DNA of 64,000 bases from the NCBI RefSeq assembly GCF_018614575.1, contig NZ_JAGGOJ010000012.1, forward strand, positions 18,577-82,576, written 5' to 3'. The position numbers and the translations under genes are program-made. Shown here in pieces: positions 34,051-41,401 of the stretch. The DNA comes from Streptomyces sp. ISL-10 (lineage in GTDB: Bacteria; Actinomycetota; Actinomycetes; Streptomycetales; Streptomycetaceae). A model generated the notes under the pieces. That model was not told the DNA's origin and made no database searches. It saw only the letters and a program-made list of their open reading frames with translations. Within the stretch, counting starts at the first letter, position 1. The number at the start of each line of letters is the position of its first letter.

Positions 34051-34061
34051 GAGGAAGACAA

Positions 34062-34382
34062 GTGCCGACCTACCAGTATCAGTGCACCGCGTGCGGCGAG
34101 GGCCTCGAGGCGGTGCAGAAGTTCACCGATGACGCCCTGACCGTGTGCCCGAGCTGCGACGGACGCCTCAAGAAGGTGTTCTCGGCTGTCGGCATCGTCT
34201 TCAAGGGCTCCGGCTTCTACCGCAACGACAGCCGCGGTGCGTCGTCGAGCAGCTCGCCCGCCTCGTCGGGTTCGAAGCCGTCCGAGTCGAAGTCGTCGTC
34301 GGCCACGACCACGTCGTCGAGCTCCGGTTCGGCCTCGTCCTCCTCGACGAGCGCGTCGAGCACCTCCGGCTCCGCCGCCTGA
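34062..34382 (+). CDS. FmdB-family zinc-ribbon protein
   Basis: A 106-residue protein. Residues 1-50 are the FmdB zinc ribbon, with the first Cys pair in YQCTACGEG and the second in VCPSCDGRLKKVFSAVGIVFKGSGFY. The remaining half is a Ser/Thr-rich, disordered tail. The family was named from a formamidase regulator, but its molecular role is unclear. AGGAGG stands 7 nt before the GTG start. The CIRCE-like element directly upstream suggests heat-shock control. Confidence 0.9.
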   Translation: MPTYQYQCTACGEGLEAVQKFTDDALTVCPSCDGRLKKVFSAVGIVFKGSGFYRNDSRGASSSSSPASSGSKPSESKSSSATTTSSSSGSASSSSTSASSTSGSAA

Positions 34383-34463
34383 TCCTTACGATTCGCGGAC
34401 CCCGCCGTGGCAGTGGCCACGGTGGGGTTCTTGGCGTTTTCGCGTCCGGCTAGTGTGACCGCC

Positions 34464-35414
34464 ATGGCGACCAACGCGCACCCGAACGCAGGCTCTGGCT
34501 CTTCCGGCATCGGTTCCGGTTCCCCTGCCCGCTCTGCCGGTTCTCCGGAGGGCTCCGGCTCCGGCTCCGGCATCTCCGGCCCGGGCCTCGCCGAGATCGG
34601 CGTGATCGGTGGATCGGGCTTCTACTCCTTCCTGGACGACGTCACCGAGATCCAGGTCGACACCCCGTACGGCGCCCCCAGCGACTCGCTCTTCCTCGGC
34701 AAGATCGCCGGCCGCAAGGTGGCCTTCCTGCCCCGCCACGGCCGCGGCCATCACCTGCCGCCCCACCGCATCAACTACCGGGCCAACCTCTGGGCGCTGC
34801 GGTCGGTGGGCGTACGGCAGGTGCTCGGCCCGTGCGCCGTGGGCGGCCTGCGTCCGGAGTACGGCCCGGGCACCCTGCTGGTGCCCGACCAGTTCGTGGA
34901 CCGTACGAAGTCCCGGGCCCAGACGTATTTCGACGGGCTGCCCCTGCCGTCCGGCGCGGTGCCGAACGTAGTGCACGTATCGCCCGCCGACCCCTACTGC
35001 CCGCGCGGCCGCAAGGCAGCTCTGGAGGCCGCGCGCGGTCGCGCCTGGGAGCCGGTCGACGGCGGCACGCTGGTGGTCGTGGAGGGGCCGCGCTTCTCGA
35101 CCCGGGCCGAGTCGCGCTGGCACGCCGCGATGGGCTGGTCGGTGGTCGGCATGACCGGGCACCCCGAGGCGGTGCTCGCCCGCGAACTGGAGCTCTGCTA
35201 CACGTCGATGACGCTGGTCACCGACCTGGACGCGGGTGCGGAGGCGGGCGAGGGCGTCTCGCACGAGGAGGTCTTGAAGGTGTTCGCGGCCAATGTGGAC
35301 CGGCTGCGGACCGTGCTGTTCGACGTGGTGGCCGCGCTGCCGGCGAACGAGGACCGCGACTGCTCGTGCGGGAACGCGCTCGCCGGTGTCGATCCGGGCA
35401 TCGACCTGCCGTAA
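34464..35414 (+). CDS. mtnP: S-methyl-5'-thioadenosine phosphorylase
   Basis: A 316-residue purine nucleoside phosphorylase of the MTAP group, splitting 5'-methylthioadenosine into adenine and methylthioribose-1-phosphate for methionine salvage. GVIGGSGFYSF (about residue 47), RHGRGHHLPPHRINYRANL, GPRFSTRAESRWH and MTGHPEAVLARELELCY are conserved. The first 40 residues are an unusual Ser/Gly-rich extension, so the true start could be further downstream, although no clear ribosome site favours another start. A closely related purine nucleoside role cannot be excluded. Confidence 0.9.
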   Translation: MATNAHPNAGSGSSGIGSGSPARSAGSPEGSGSGSGISGPGLAEIGVIGGSGFYSFLDDVTEIQVDTPYGAPSDSLFLGKIAGRKVAFLPRHGRGHHLPPHRINYRANLWALRSVGVRQVLGPCAVGGLRPEYGPGTLLVPDQFVDRTKSRAQTYFDGLPLPSGAVPNVVHVSPADPYCPRGRKAALEAARGRAWEPVDGGTLVVVEGPRFSTRAESRWHAAMGWSVVGMTGHPEAVLARELELCYTSMTLVTDLDAGAEAGEGVSHEEVLKVFAANVDRLRTVLFDVVAALPANEDRDCSCGNALAGVDPGIDLP

Positions 35415-35557
35415 CCACCCTGGGGAGTGGCCAGGTTTTCCACAATGAAGGAGCTGTCCACAGGCTTCAGCGGGGGCGGACCGGACGGTGGATCGTGAGG
35501 AGCGGTCGGACACGGGCAGCAGGCCCGGTCCACGCCTCATGACAGGCGGTACTCGGC

Positions 35558-36649
35558 ATGTCGCTGTATTCGTCCTCCGGTCCCTCGACCCCTTCGGCCG
35601 CTGCACCCTCTCCGGCTTCCCCGCCTCCTTCGGCCGCTGCACCCTCTCCGGCTTCCCCGCCTGCTTCGGGTCTGTCCGGTCCTTCAGTACCTGTGGCCTC
35701 CTCGCCTCCTCCGAGTCTGTCCGGTCCTTCAGTACCTGTGGCCTCCTCGCCTCCTTCGGATCCTGCAGGCCCCGCGGCTCCTCCTGGCCCTTCGGCTTCT
35801 TCCGTGGCCTCGACTGCTTCGGGGGCCTCAGCGCCTGCCGGTTCTACGGATCCCTCCAGCCTCGCAGGCCCCTCCGGGTCTTCGGCTCCTTCCGGGGCTT
35901 CGGGCCCCTCCAAGCCGCCTGCGGGCCCTTCCGGTCTCCCCGCCCCAGCCGTCCCTGACGCGCCTTGCCGGCGGATGCCGTTCACGACGCCTGCGCCGAC
36001 AGCGTCACCGCACCGGCCGGCCGCCCCGCCGACCGCGCCCTTCGCCGCCCCGCCGACCGCGCCCTACATCGCGCCGTTCACCGCTCCGATGGGCGTCCCG
36101 ATCGCCTCGTCACCGGCGCCGGATCCCCTGGGGGTGCCTCAGTTCCCGCCGCTGCGGATGCGCGGAAGCAGCCGTCGGCTGCGGCGGGCGCTGCGCAGGC
36201 AGCGGCGCGCGATGGCGGCCGGGCTGGCCGTGACCGCCGCGGCGCTGGCCGCGTCGAGCGCGCGAGGTCCGGACGACCCGGGCGGCCGGTCCGGGCCGCA
36301 CGGCGAAGCCGGGCCGGGTACGGGGGCTTTGGCCGCCGCGGCTCCGGCGCGGGAGCGGCGGCCCGGAGACGTTCTGGTGTCGGCTCCCGTGCGCATCGCC
36401 GACGCGGCGACGGTTCGGCTGCTGCGGCCGGGAGACCGCGTCGATGTGATCGCCGCAGCGGATTCCCCGCCGGGCGAGGAGTCGGCGGCAAAGGTCGTGG
36501 CGTCCGGCGTCAGGGTTGCCGAGGTTCCGCGACCGGACGAAAGTCTCGCGGACGGAGGAGCCTTGATCGTGCTGTCCGTTCCGCGAACCACCGCTGTGGC
36601 TCTGGCCGGAGCAGGGGCCACCTCCCGACTGGCGGTGGCGGTGTGCTGA
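35558..36649 (+). CDS. RcpC/CpaB-like (SAF) protein with long repetitive N terminus
   Basis: A 363-residue reading frame. Residues 1-140 are Pro/Ser/Ala-rich and carry exact repeats: a 12-residue unit (PSAAAPSPASPP) twice and a 15-residue unit (SGPSVPVASSPPPSL) nearly twice. A Pro-rich part with TAPF repeats follows. A basic stretch (RRLRRALRRQRRAMAAG) and a membrane helix then lead to a SAF/CpaB-type domain (RRPGDVLVSAPVRIADAATV to the end). CpaB proteins serve in Flp-type pilus export, but no other pilus genes are here. The start is uncertain: ATG 35975 (MPFTTPAP) is a credible alternative that leaves out the repeats. Confidence 0.65.
   Translation: MSLYSSSGPSTPSAAAPSPASPPPSAAAPSPASPPASGLSGPSVPVASSPPPSLSGPSVPVASSPPSDPAGPAAPPGPSASSVASTASGASAPAGSTDPSSLAGPSGSSAPSGASGPSKPPAGPSGLPAPAVPDAPCRRMPFTTPAPTASPHRPAAPPTAPFAAPPTAPYIAPFTAPMGVPIASSPAPDPLGVPQFPPLRMRGSSRRLRRALRRQRRAMAAGLAVTAAALAASSARGPDDPGGRSGPHGEAGPGTGALAAAAPARERRPGDVLVSAPVRIADAATVRLLRPGDRVDVIAAADSPPGEESAAKVVASGVRVAEVPRPDESLADGGALIVLSVPRTTAVALAGAGATSRLAVAVC
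35591..35756 (+). repeat. 36-bp and 45-bp in-frame direct repeats
   Basis: A 36-bp unit starts at 35591 and 35627, and a 45-bp unit starts at 35671 and 35716. Both periods are multiples of three and keep the reading frame of the CpaB-like gene, as expected if the region is translated and changes length by slippage. Confidence 0.8.
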
Positions 36650-36787
36650 CGTTCGATACGCCACCTCGTACTGACGTATCGCCAGGTTGCCTGTCGGCGG
36701 ACCCTGATTGGACAGGGCGACCAGGGGCTGACGTAGGTTGCGCAGCAGTCCCCCTCCCCTACCGCACATGTGAAGAGAGGCTCATTC

Positions 36788-37279
36788 GTGAGCGAGAAGA
36801 AGCCGAGTCTGATCGAGGGCTTCAAGGCCTTCCTGATGCGCGGCAATGTGATCGACCTCGCGGTCGCCGTCGTCATCGGCGCCGCCTTCACCAACATCGT
36901 CAACGCTGTGGTGAAGGGCGTCATCAACCCGCTCGTCGGCGCGTTCGGCACGAAGAACCTGGACTCCTACAGCTCCTGTCTGAAGGACCCCTGCGAGATC
37001 GTCGACGGCGAGATGCAGGGCATCCAGATCATGTGGGGCTCAGTGCTCGGCGCCACCCTGCAGTTCCTGATCACAGCGGCCGTCGTGTACTTCCTGATGG
37101 TGCTGCCCATGGCGAAGTACCTGGCACGTCGCGAGGCGCAGCGCAAGGAGAAGGAAGGCGTGCAGGAGACTCTGGAGGTGACGGAGCTGGAGGTCCTGAA
37201 GGAGATCCGCGACGCCCTGGTCGCCCAGCGCGGCACCGGGGACCAGGCCGGCCCGTCGACTTCCGCGGACCGCGGCTAG
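36788..37279 (+). CDS. mscL: Large-conductance mechanosensitive channel
   Basis: A 163-residue MscL that opens under membrane tension to release solutes in osmotic downshock. The N-terminal amphipathic stretch IEGFKAFLMRGN, first helix VIDLAVAVVIGAAFTNIVNAVV and second helix TLQFLITAAVVYFLMVLP are normal. The periplasmic loop has a Cys pair (SSCLKDPCE) found in some actinobacterial copies. The C-terminal helix bundle ends with ELEVLKEIRDAL. AGAGG lies 7 nt before the GTG at 36788; a GTG 18 nt upstream is possible. Confidence 0.95.
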   Translation: MSEKKPSLIEGFKAFLMRGNVIDLAVAVVIGAAFTNIVNAVVKGVINPLVGAFGTKNLDSYSSCLKDPCEIVDGEMQGIQIMWGSVLGATLQFLITAAVVYFLMVLPMAKYLARREAQRKEKEGVQETLEVTELEVLKEIRDALVAQRGTGDQAGPSTSADRG

Positions 37280-37295
37280 ACACCGCAGGGACCAC

Positions 37296-37310
37296 GAGCC
37301 CTGAGGGCTC
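37296..37310. terminator. Short hairpin between mscL and a convergent small gene
   Basis: GAGCCC-TGA-GGGCTC forms a perfect 6-bp stem 17 bp after mscL and overlaps the stop of the minus-strand gene. It is modest but placed where both transcripts should end. Confidence 0.5.
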
Positions 37311-37515
37311 AGATGTGGTGGGGCGGCTTCTCGTCGAGAAAACGCGCCAGATCCGCGGCGCTGTCACCGCTGACCTGAGGCCGCTCACCCCACCCGCGGT
37401 CCGTATCGTCCGAGGACTGCTGGTCCATCGGATCGTCGAAGATCAGCTCCGGCTTCGAGTGCTGTCGGCCGGGCTGCTTCGCATCTCGCGGTCCGGGGGC
37501 GGGGGCGGTGCTCAT
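37309..37515 (-). CDS. Small acidic conserved hypothetical protein
   Basis: A 68-residue hydrophilic protein. The motif ELIFDDPMDQQSSDDTDRGWGE and the tail ADLARFLDEKPPHH look conserved among Streptomyces small proteins that I have seen. It has no membrane segment or Cys. It converges on mscL and has a G-rich region upstream. The function is unknown. Confidence 0.65.
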   Translation of the reverse strand: MSTAPAPGPRDAKQPGRQHSKPELIFDDPMDQQSSDDTDRGWGERPQVSGDSAADLARFLDEKPPHHI

Positions 37516-37712
37516 ACAACCAGGGTAAGGCGGCGGGGCGCCTTGTGGTCAACGGTCGACCCCGGTCCCCGCTCCTGCGCCCACAGTGCACGGGTCGGCA
37601 TAGTCACTGGTGGCTCGGATCGGCGGACAGCGTCCATGGACGGGCCGCCGGGTGCCATGCCGGCGATCTCGCCGAGGCAGGCCCTCCACAGCGGTCGGGC
37701 GGCGGCCCGGCG

Positions 37713-37792
37713 GTCACCTCTCCCACCCGGCCGTCACCTCTCCCCGCCGGCCATCACTTCTCCCACCCGGCCGTCACCTCTCCGGTGCTGAC
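37713..37792. repeat. Four 20-bp tandem repeats in a 628-bp gap
   Basis: Units starting at 37713, 37733, 37753 and 37773 follow (G/A)TCAC(C/T)TCTCC, mostly ending CCGGCC, with exact 20-bp spacing. The whole gap 37516-38143 between the small acidic protein and the LtrA gene otherwise shows only one weak coding candidate (37754-37951, minus). I see no RNA gene in it. Confidence 0.8.
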
Positions 37793-37951
37793 GTCGAAGG
37801 CATCCTCATGGCAACGGGCAGAACAGCCCGCCCTCCGGGTGACGTCGGCACGCCAGGGCGGCGCGGGTGGCGCGGGTGGCAGGGGCCGCGGCTCGGACGG
37901 GGGCACCGACGGCTTCGCCGGTACGCCCGGGGCTTCAGGTGGCTCGGTCAC
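37754..37951 (-). CDS. Possible small protein, weak support
   Basis: A 65-residue frame with a Pro-rich first half and a second half with two Cys (CSARC) ending TGEVTAGWEK. Its third codon positions are mostly G/C, as in real genes here. However, there is no ribosome site before the GTG, and its 3' end lies in the 20-bp tandem repeats. I do not recognise it, and it may be chance. Confidence 0.25.
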   Translation of the reverse strand: MTEPPEAPGVPAKPSVPPSEPRPLPPAPPAPPWRADVTRRAGCSARCHEDAFDVSTGEVTAGWEK

Positions 37952-38143
37952 GGAGCCACGCTAGATCGATATGCGCAAGTGAGCCCGTTTTGATGGACAT
38001 GGGGGTGAGGACGCTTCGGCTGACGGGGACGGTGAATAGGGCCCGGGAGAACGGTCGTCGCGGCCGATGGCCGGGTGACCGGGGCGGCCGGCTCGCGCGT
38101 CCGGCCGTCGACAACCGGACCGTTCTGCTGTGCTTTGCGAATG

Positions 38144-39370
38144 ATGTCCACACCTGCTCCGGACAAAGGGCACGCCGACCACCACCACGTCAGACCGCTG
38201 CAGCGGATGACGGCGCGCAGCCGGGAGGAGAGCGACCGCAGAGCGACCCCGCTGGAGCTCTTCTTCGACCTGTGCTTCGTCGTCGCCGTCGCCCAGGCCG
38301 GGGCCCAGCTGGTGCACGCCGTCGCCGAAGATCACGCGGGGACGGGAGTCGTCGGCTATCTGTATGTGTTCTTCGGCGTGTGGTGGGCCTGGATGAACTT
38401 CACCTGGTTCGCCTCCGCCTACGACTGCGACGACGTTCCGTACCGGATCGCCACGCTCATCCAGATCTCCGGTGTGCTCATCTACGCGGCGGGAGTGCCG
38501 CGCGCCTTCGTCGACAACGACTGGACCATCGCCGTCGTCGGCTACCTGGTGATGCGTGTGGCGCTGACCGGGCAGTGGCTGCGCGCCGGCGCTTCCGAGC
38601 CGCCCGGCCCCGCGCGGCGCACCGCCGTGGTGTACGCGGTGGGCCTGGTGCTCTGCCAGGCGGCGTGGGTCGCGCTGCTGGCGGCTCCGGAAGGCTCACG
38701 GCGCTGGCTGTTCTTGATCGTCGTGGTGGGCGAGCTGCTCGTCCCGGTGGTCGCCGAGCGGGACCACCAGACGCCCTGGCACCCGCACCACATCGTGGAG
38801 CGCTACGGGCTGTTCACGCTCATCGTGCTCGGCGAGACCATGCACGCGGCCACCACTGCCGTCCAGTCCGCGCTGGACGAGAACGACGCCCTGGGGGAAC
38901 TGCTGCCCATCGCCGCGGGCGGGCTACTGATCGTCTTCGCCGCCTGGTGGATCTATTTCGCCGTCCCTGCGCACGAGCGGCTGGTGTCCAATCGCCAGGC
39001 GTTCCCCTGGGGTTATGGGCACCTGTTGATCTTCGCCTCGGCGGCGGCGGTCGGGGCGGGGCTGGAGGTGGCGGTGGAGCAGGCGGTCGGCAAGGCACAT
39101 CTGCCGACCACCGCCGCGGCCGCGGCGGTGACGATTCCGGCAGCGGCGTTCTTTCTGACGGTGTGGCTGCTGCACGCCCGCCACTTCAAGCGTGGCACGG
39201 CGCAGCAGCTGACGCTGCCCGTCGGTGCGCTGGCCGTGCTGTCGTGCACGTTCGCGGGTCACTGGGCCGTGTTCGCCGCCGGGCTGGCCGCGGCCGCGAC
39301 GGTGGCCGTCGGCGTGACCCTGGCCGCCCGGCCGCCTCGCCCCGCGATCACGCGTGAGCAACTACGGTAG
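38144..39370 (+). CDS. Low-temperature-requirement protein A (LtrA) family
   Basis: A 408-residue membrane protein with about ten helices. The N-terminal family signature RRATPLELFFDLCFVVAVAQ is at about residue 35, and HHIVERYGLFTLIVLGETM is at about 215. The LtrA family was named from a Listeria cold-growth mutant; its biochemical role is unknown. Two adjacent ATGs (38141, 38144) and a later ATG (38207, just before the conserved part) are all possible starts. None has a strong ribosome site. Confidence 0.85.
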   Translation: MSTPAPDKGHADHHHVRPLQRMTARSREESDRRATPLELFFDLCFVVAVAQAGAQLVHAVAEDHAGTGVVGYLYVFFGVWWAWMNFTWFASAYDCDDVPYRIATLIQISGVLIYAAGVPRAFVDNDWTIAVVGYLVMRVALTGQWLRAGASEPPGPARRTAVVYAVGLVLCQAAWVALLAAPEGSRRWLFLIVVVGELLVPVVAERDHQTPWHPHHIVERYGLFTLIVLGETMHAATTAVQSALDENDALGELLPIAAGGLLIVFAAWWIYFAVPAHERLVSNRQAFPWGYGHLLIFASAAAVGAGLEVAVEQAVGKAHLPTTAAAAAVTIPAAAFFLTVWLLHARHFKRGTAQQLTLPVGALAVLSCTFAGHWAVFAAGLAAAATVAVGVTLAARPPRPAITREQLR

Positions 39371-39375
39371 GGGTC

Positions 39376-40446
39376 ATGGGTGTCGACGACTCGTCCGGAC
39401 CGGGATCCGCTCCCGGCACCTCCTCCGGCGGGCTGACGGATGTGGCCGGTCTGCGCGTGGGGCATGCGCAGGTACAGGGGGAGCGTGCGCTCAGCGGCAC
39501 GACCGTCGTACTCGCCCCGGTCGGCGGAGTGGTCGCGGCGGTCGACGTACGGGGCGGCGGTCCCGGCACCCGTGAGACGGACGCTCTCGATCCGCGCAAT
39601 CTCGTCCAGCGCATCGAGGCGGTCGTGCTGACGGGCGGCAGCGCATTCGGTCTGGAGTCGGCGGCCGGCGTGATGGCGTGGCTGGAGGAGCAGGGCCGGG
39701 GCGTACGGGTGGGCCCCGACCCCTCGCAGGTCGTTCCCGTCGTGCCGGCCGCATGCGTCTTCGACCTGGGCCGCGGTGGTGACTGGCGGGCCCGGCCGGA
39801 TGCCGCGACCGGGCGGGCGGCCGTGGAGGCCGCCGCGGCGAGCGCGGAAGGCGCGCCGGTGATGGAAGGAGCGGTGGGCGCGGGAACGGGTGCGGTGATC
39901 GGCCAGTTCAAGGGTGGTGTCGGCACGGCGAGCTGCGTCCTGGAGACGGGAATCACCGTGGCGGCGCTCGTGGTCGCGAACGCGGTCGGCTCGGCGGTCG
40001 ATCCGCGCACGGGCGCGCTCTACGGCGCGTACGGCACCGAACACGCCGTCAATCCGGCGCCCGCCGTGCACGCGGCGGCGCAGCTGCGGCTGGCCGAAGT
40101 GCGCGACAAGAACGGCCCGGCGCCGCTGAACACGACGCTCGCCGTCGTCGCCACCGACGCCGACTTGAGCCGCGCCCAGGCCCACAAACTCGCCGGAACC
40201 TCGCACGACGGCATCGCGCGCGCCGTACGGCCGGTGCATCTGCTCAACGACGGCGACACGGTGTTCGCCCTGGCCACGGGCGCGAAGGCGTTGGACAAGG
40301 ACGATCCGCTCGCTCTCAACGATGTGCTCGTTGCGGGCGCGGACACGGTGACCCGGGCGATCGTGAAGGCCGTGCGGGCGGCCGACGGGGTCGACGGACC
40401 GGGCGGCTGCTTCCCCTCGTACCGGGAGCTGTACGGCGCCGACTGA
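39376..40446 (+). CDS. P1/S58-family peptidase (DmpA-like)
   Basis: A 356-residue Ntn-hydrolase of the P1 (S58) family, which includes DmpA aminopeptidases. The N-terminal half holds GLRVGHAQ, GGSAFGLESAAGVMAWLEEQGRG and GTGAVIGQFKGGVG. Self-cleavage should occur before a Thr in PLNTTLAVVATDADL, exposing the nucleophile. No signal peptide is seen. The first 20 residues are Ser/Gly-rich. It starts 5 nt after the LtrA gene, so the two are likely cotranscribed. Confidence 0.9.
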   Translation: MGVDDSSGPGSAPGTSSGGLTDVAGLRVGHAQVQGERALSGTTVVLAPVGGVVAAVDVRGGGPGTRETDALDPRNLVQRIEAVVLTGGSAFGLESAAGVMAWLEEQGRGVRVGPDPSQVVPVVPAACVFDLGRGGDWRARPDAATGRAAVEAAAASAEGAPVMEGAVGAGTGAVIGQFKGGVGTASCVLETGITVAALVVANAVGSAVDPRTGALYGAYGTEHAVNPAPAVHAAAQLRLAEVRDKNGPAPLNTTLAVVATDADLSRAQAHKLAGTSHDGIARAVRPVHLLNDGDTVFALATGAKALDKDDPLALNDVLVAGADTVTRAIVKAVRAADGVDGPGGCFPSYRELYGAD

Positions 40447-40599
40447 CGGGGGCGGCACAGGAGTTGAGAACATCGCGGGGAACGGGGAACTTCAGCCGAC
40501 CCTGTCTTCGTTTTACCCGAACCCCGAACGCGTTGTCAGACCCAAGCGCTACGTTTAGCAATCGGCAAGTGACGTGTGGCGACGGCCTGGAGACCCCTC

Positions 40600-41367
40600 T
40601 TGAACGATCCGATCGATCCGTACGAGACATCCGAGACGCATCTCGAGCGACTCCTGGGTCGGGCGCTCAACTCCTTCGAGCTGCCCGATGCGACCGTCGA
40701 GCGGCTCGGATCGGCGCTGGCCCACGCCAGTTCGCTGCACTCCTCGCACCACGAGGCGGGGCTGCACCGGGCGACGTACCGCCATACGTACCTGCTGAGC
40801 GACGGCAGTTCGCTCACCCTGTGGGAGCTCGTGCACGGCACCGGATGCCACGGCGCCCGCGGCACGGAGCAACACGAGCTCTACGCGGACGAGGCCGAGG
40901 CCCGGCTCGCCGCGTCCCGCCTGCCGGCCGGCTTCCCCGGGTTCGCCGAGGACATCTCCGCTCCGGCCTTCGACCTGGACGTCGGCCTGGAGCTCCTCAC
41001 CTCGCTGATGACGCCGCCCCCGGCACCGCTCCCCCCGATGTACGTCCCGGACGACTCGGCCGACCACGCGCGCCGGGTGCTGCGCCGCGCGGAGAACGTC
41101 GACCGGCCGGGCGAGCAGACCGCGCGCCGGCTGCGGACGGCGTTCGCGCACCACATCACGCAGGTCTTCGGGCGCCAGTACCGGGTGGCGGGCAAGGACG
41201 CCGGCTTCACGCTCTACGAGCACGCGTTCCTGCTGCTGGACGGCACGGAGACCAGTCTGTGGGAGGTGGAGCACACGGCGACGCCCGACGGCCGTCACAT
41301 GTGCGAGGTCTACGAGGCGGAGCGCGCCGCGCGCGAAGCCATGGAGCTTCGCGCGCGGGTGCGGTAG
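40600..41367 (+). CDS. DUF6227-type hypothetical protein
   Basis: A 255-residue soluble protein that I recognise as the Streptomyces family annotated DUF6227. It contains two similar halves. The first has HASSLHSSHH, YRHTYLLSDGSSLTLWELVH and HELYADEAEA. The second has FGRQYRVAGKD, LYEHAFLLLDGTETSLWEVEH and CEVYEAERAA. The halves look like an internal duplication. TTG 40600 was preferred since GGAG lies about 8 nt upstream; GTG 40576 is the alternative. The function is unknown. Confidence 0.75.
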   Translation: MNDPIDPYETSETHLERLLGRALNSFELPDATVERLGSALAHASSLHSSHHEAGLHRATYRHTYLLSDGSSLTLWELVHGTGCHGARGTEQHELYADEAEARLAASRLPAGFPGFAEDISAPAFDLDVGLELLTSLMTPPPAPLPPMYVPDDSADHARRVLRRAENVDRPGEQTARRLRTAFAHHITQVFGRQYRVAGKDAGFTLYEHAFLLLDGTETSLWEVEHTATPDGRHMCEVYEAERAAREAMELRARVR

Positions 41368-41401
41368 CGACAGCGCCGGCGGGCGCCGTAGCGGTACGGG
41401 T

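Noticed and set aside
35467..35985. Minus-strand Gly/Glu/Ala-rich frame opposite the CpaB-like gene
   Set aside because: It mirrors the repeats of the plus-strand frame. The plus strand carries a recognisable membrane and SAF part downstream, the minus frame nothing.
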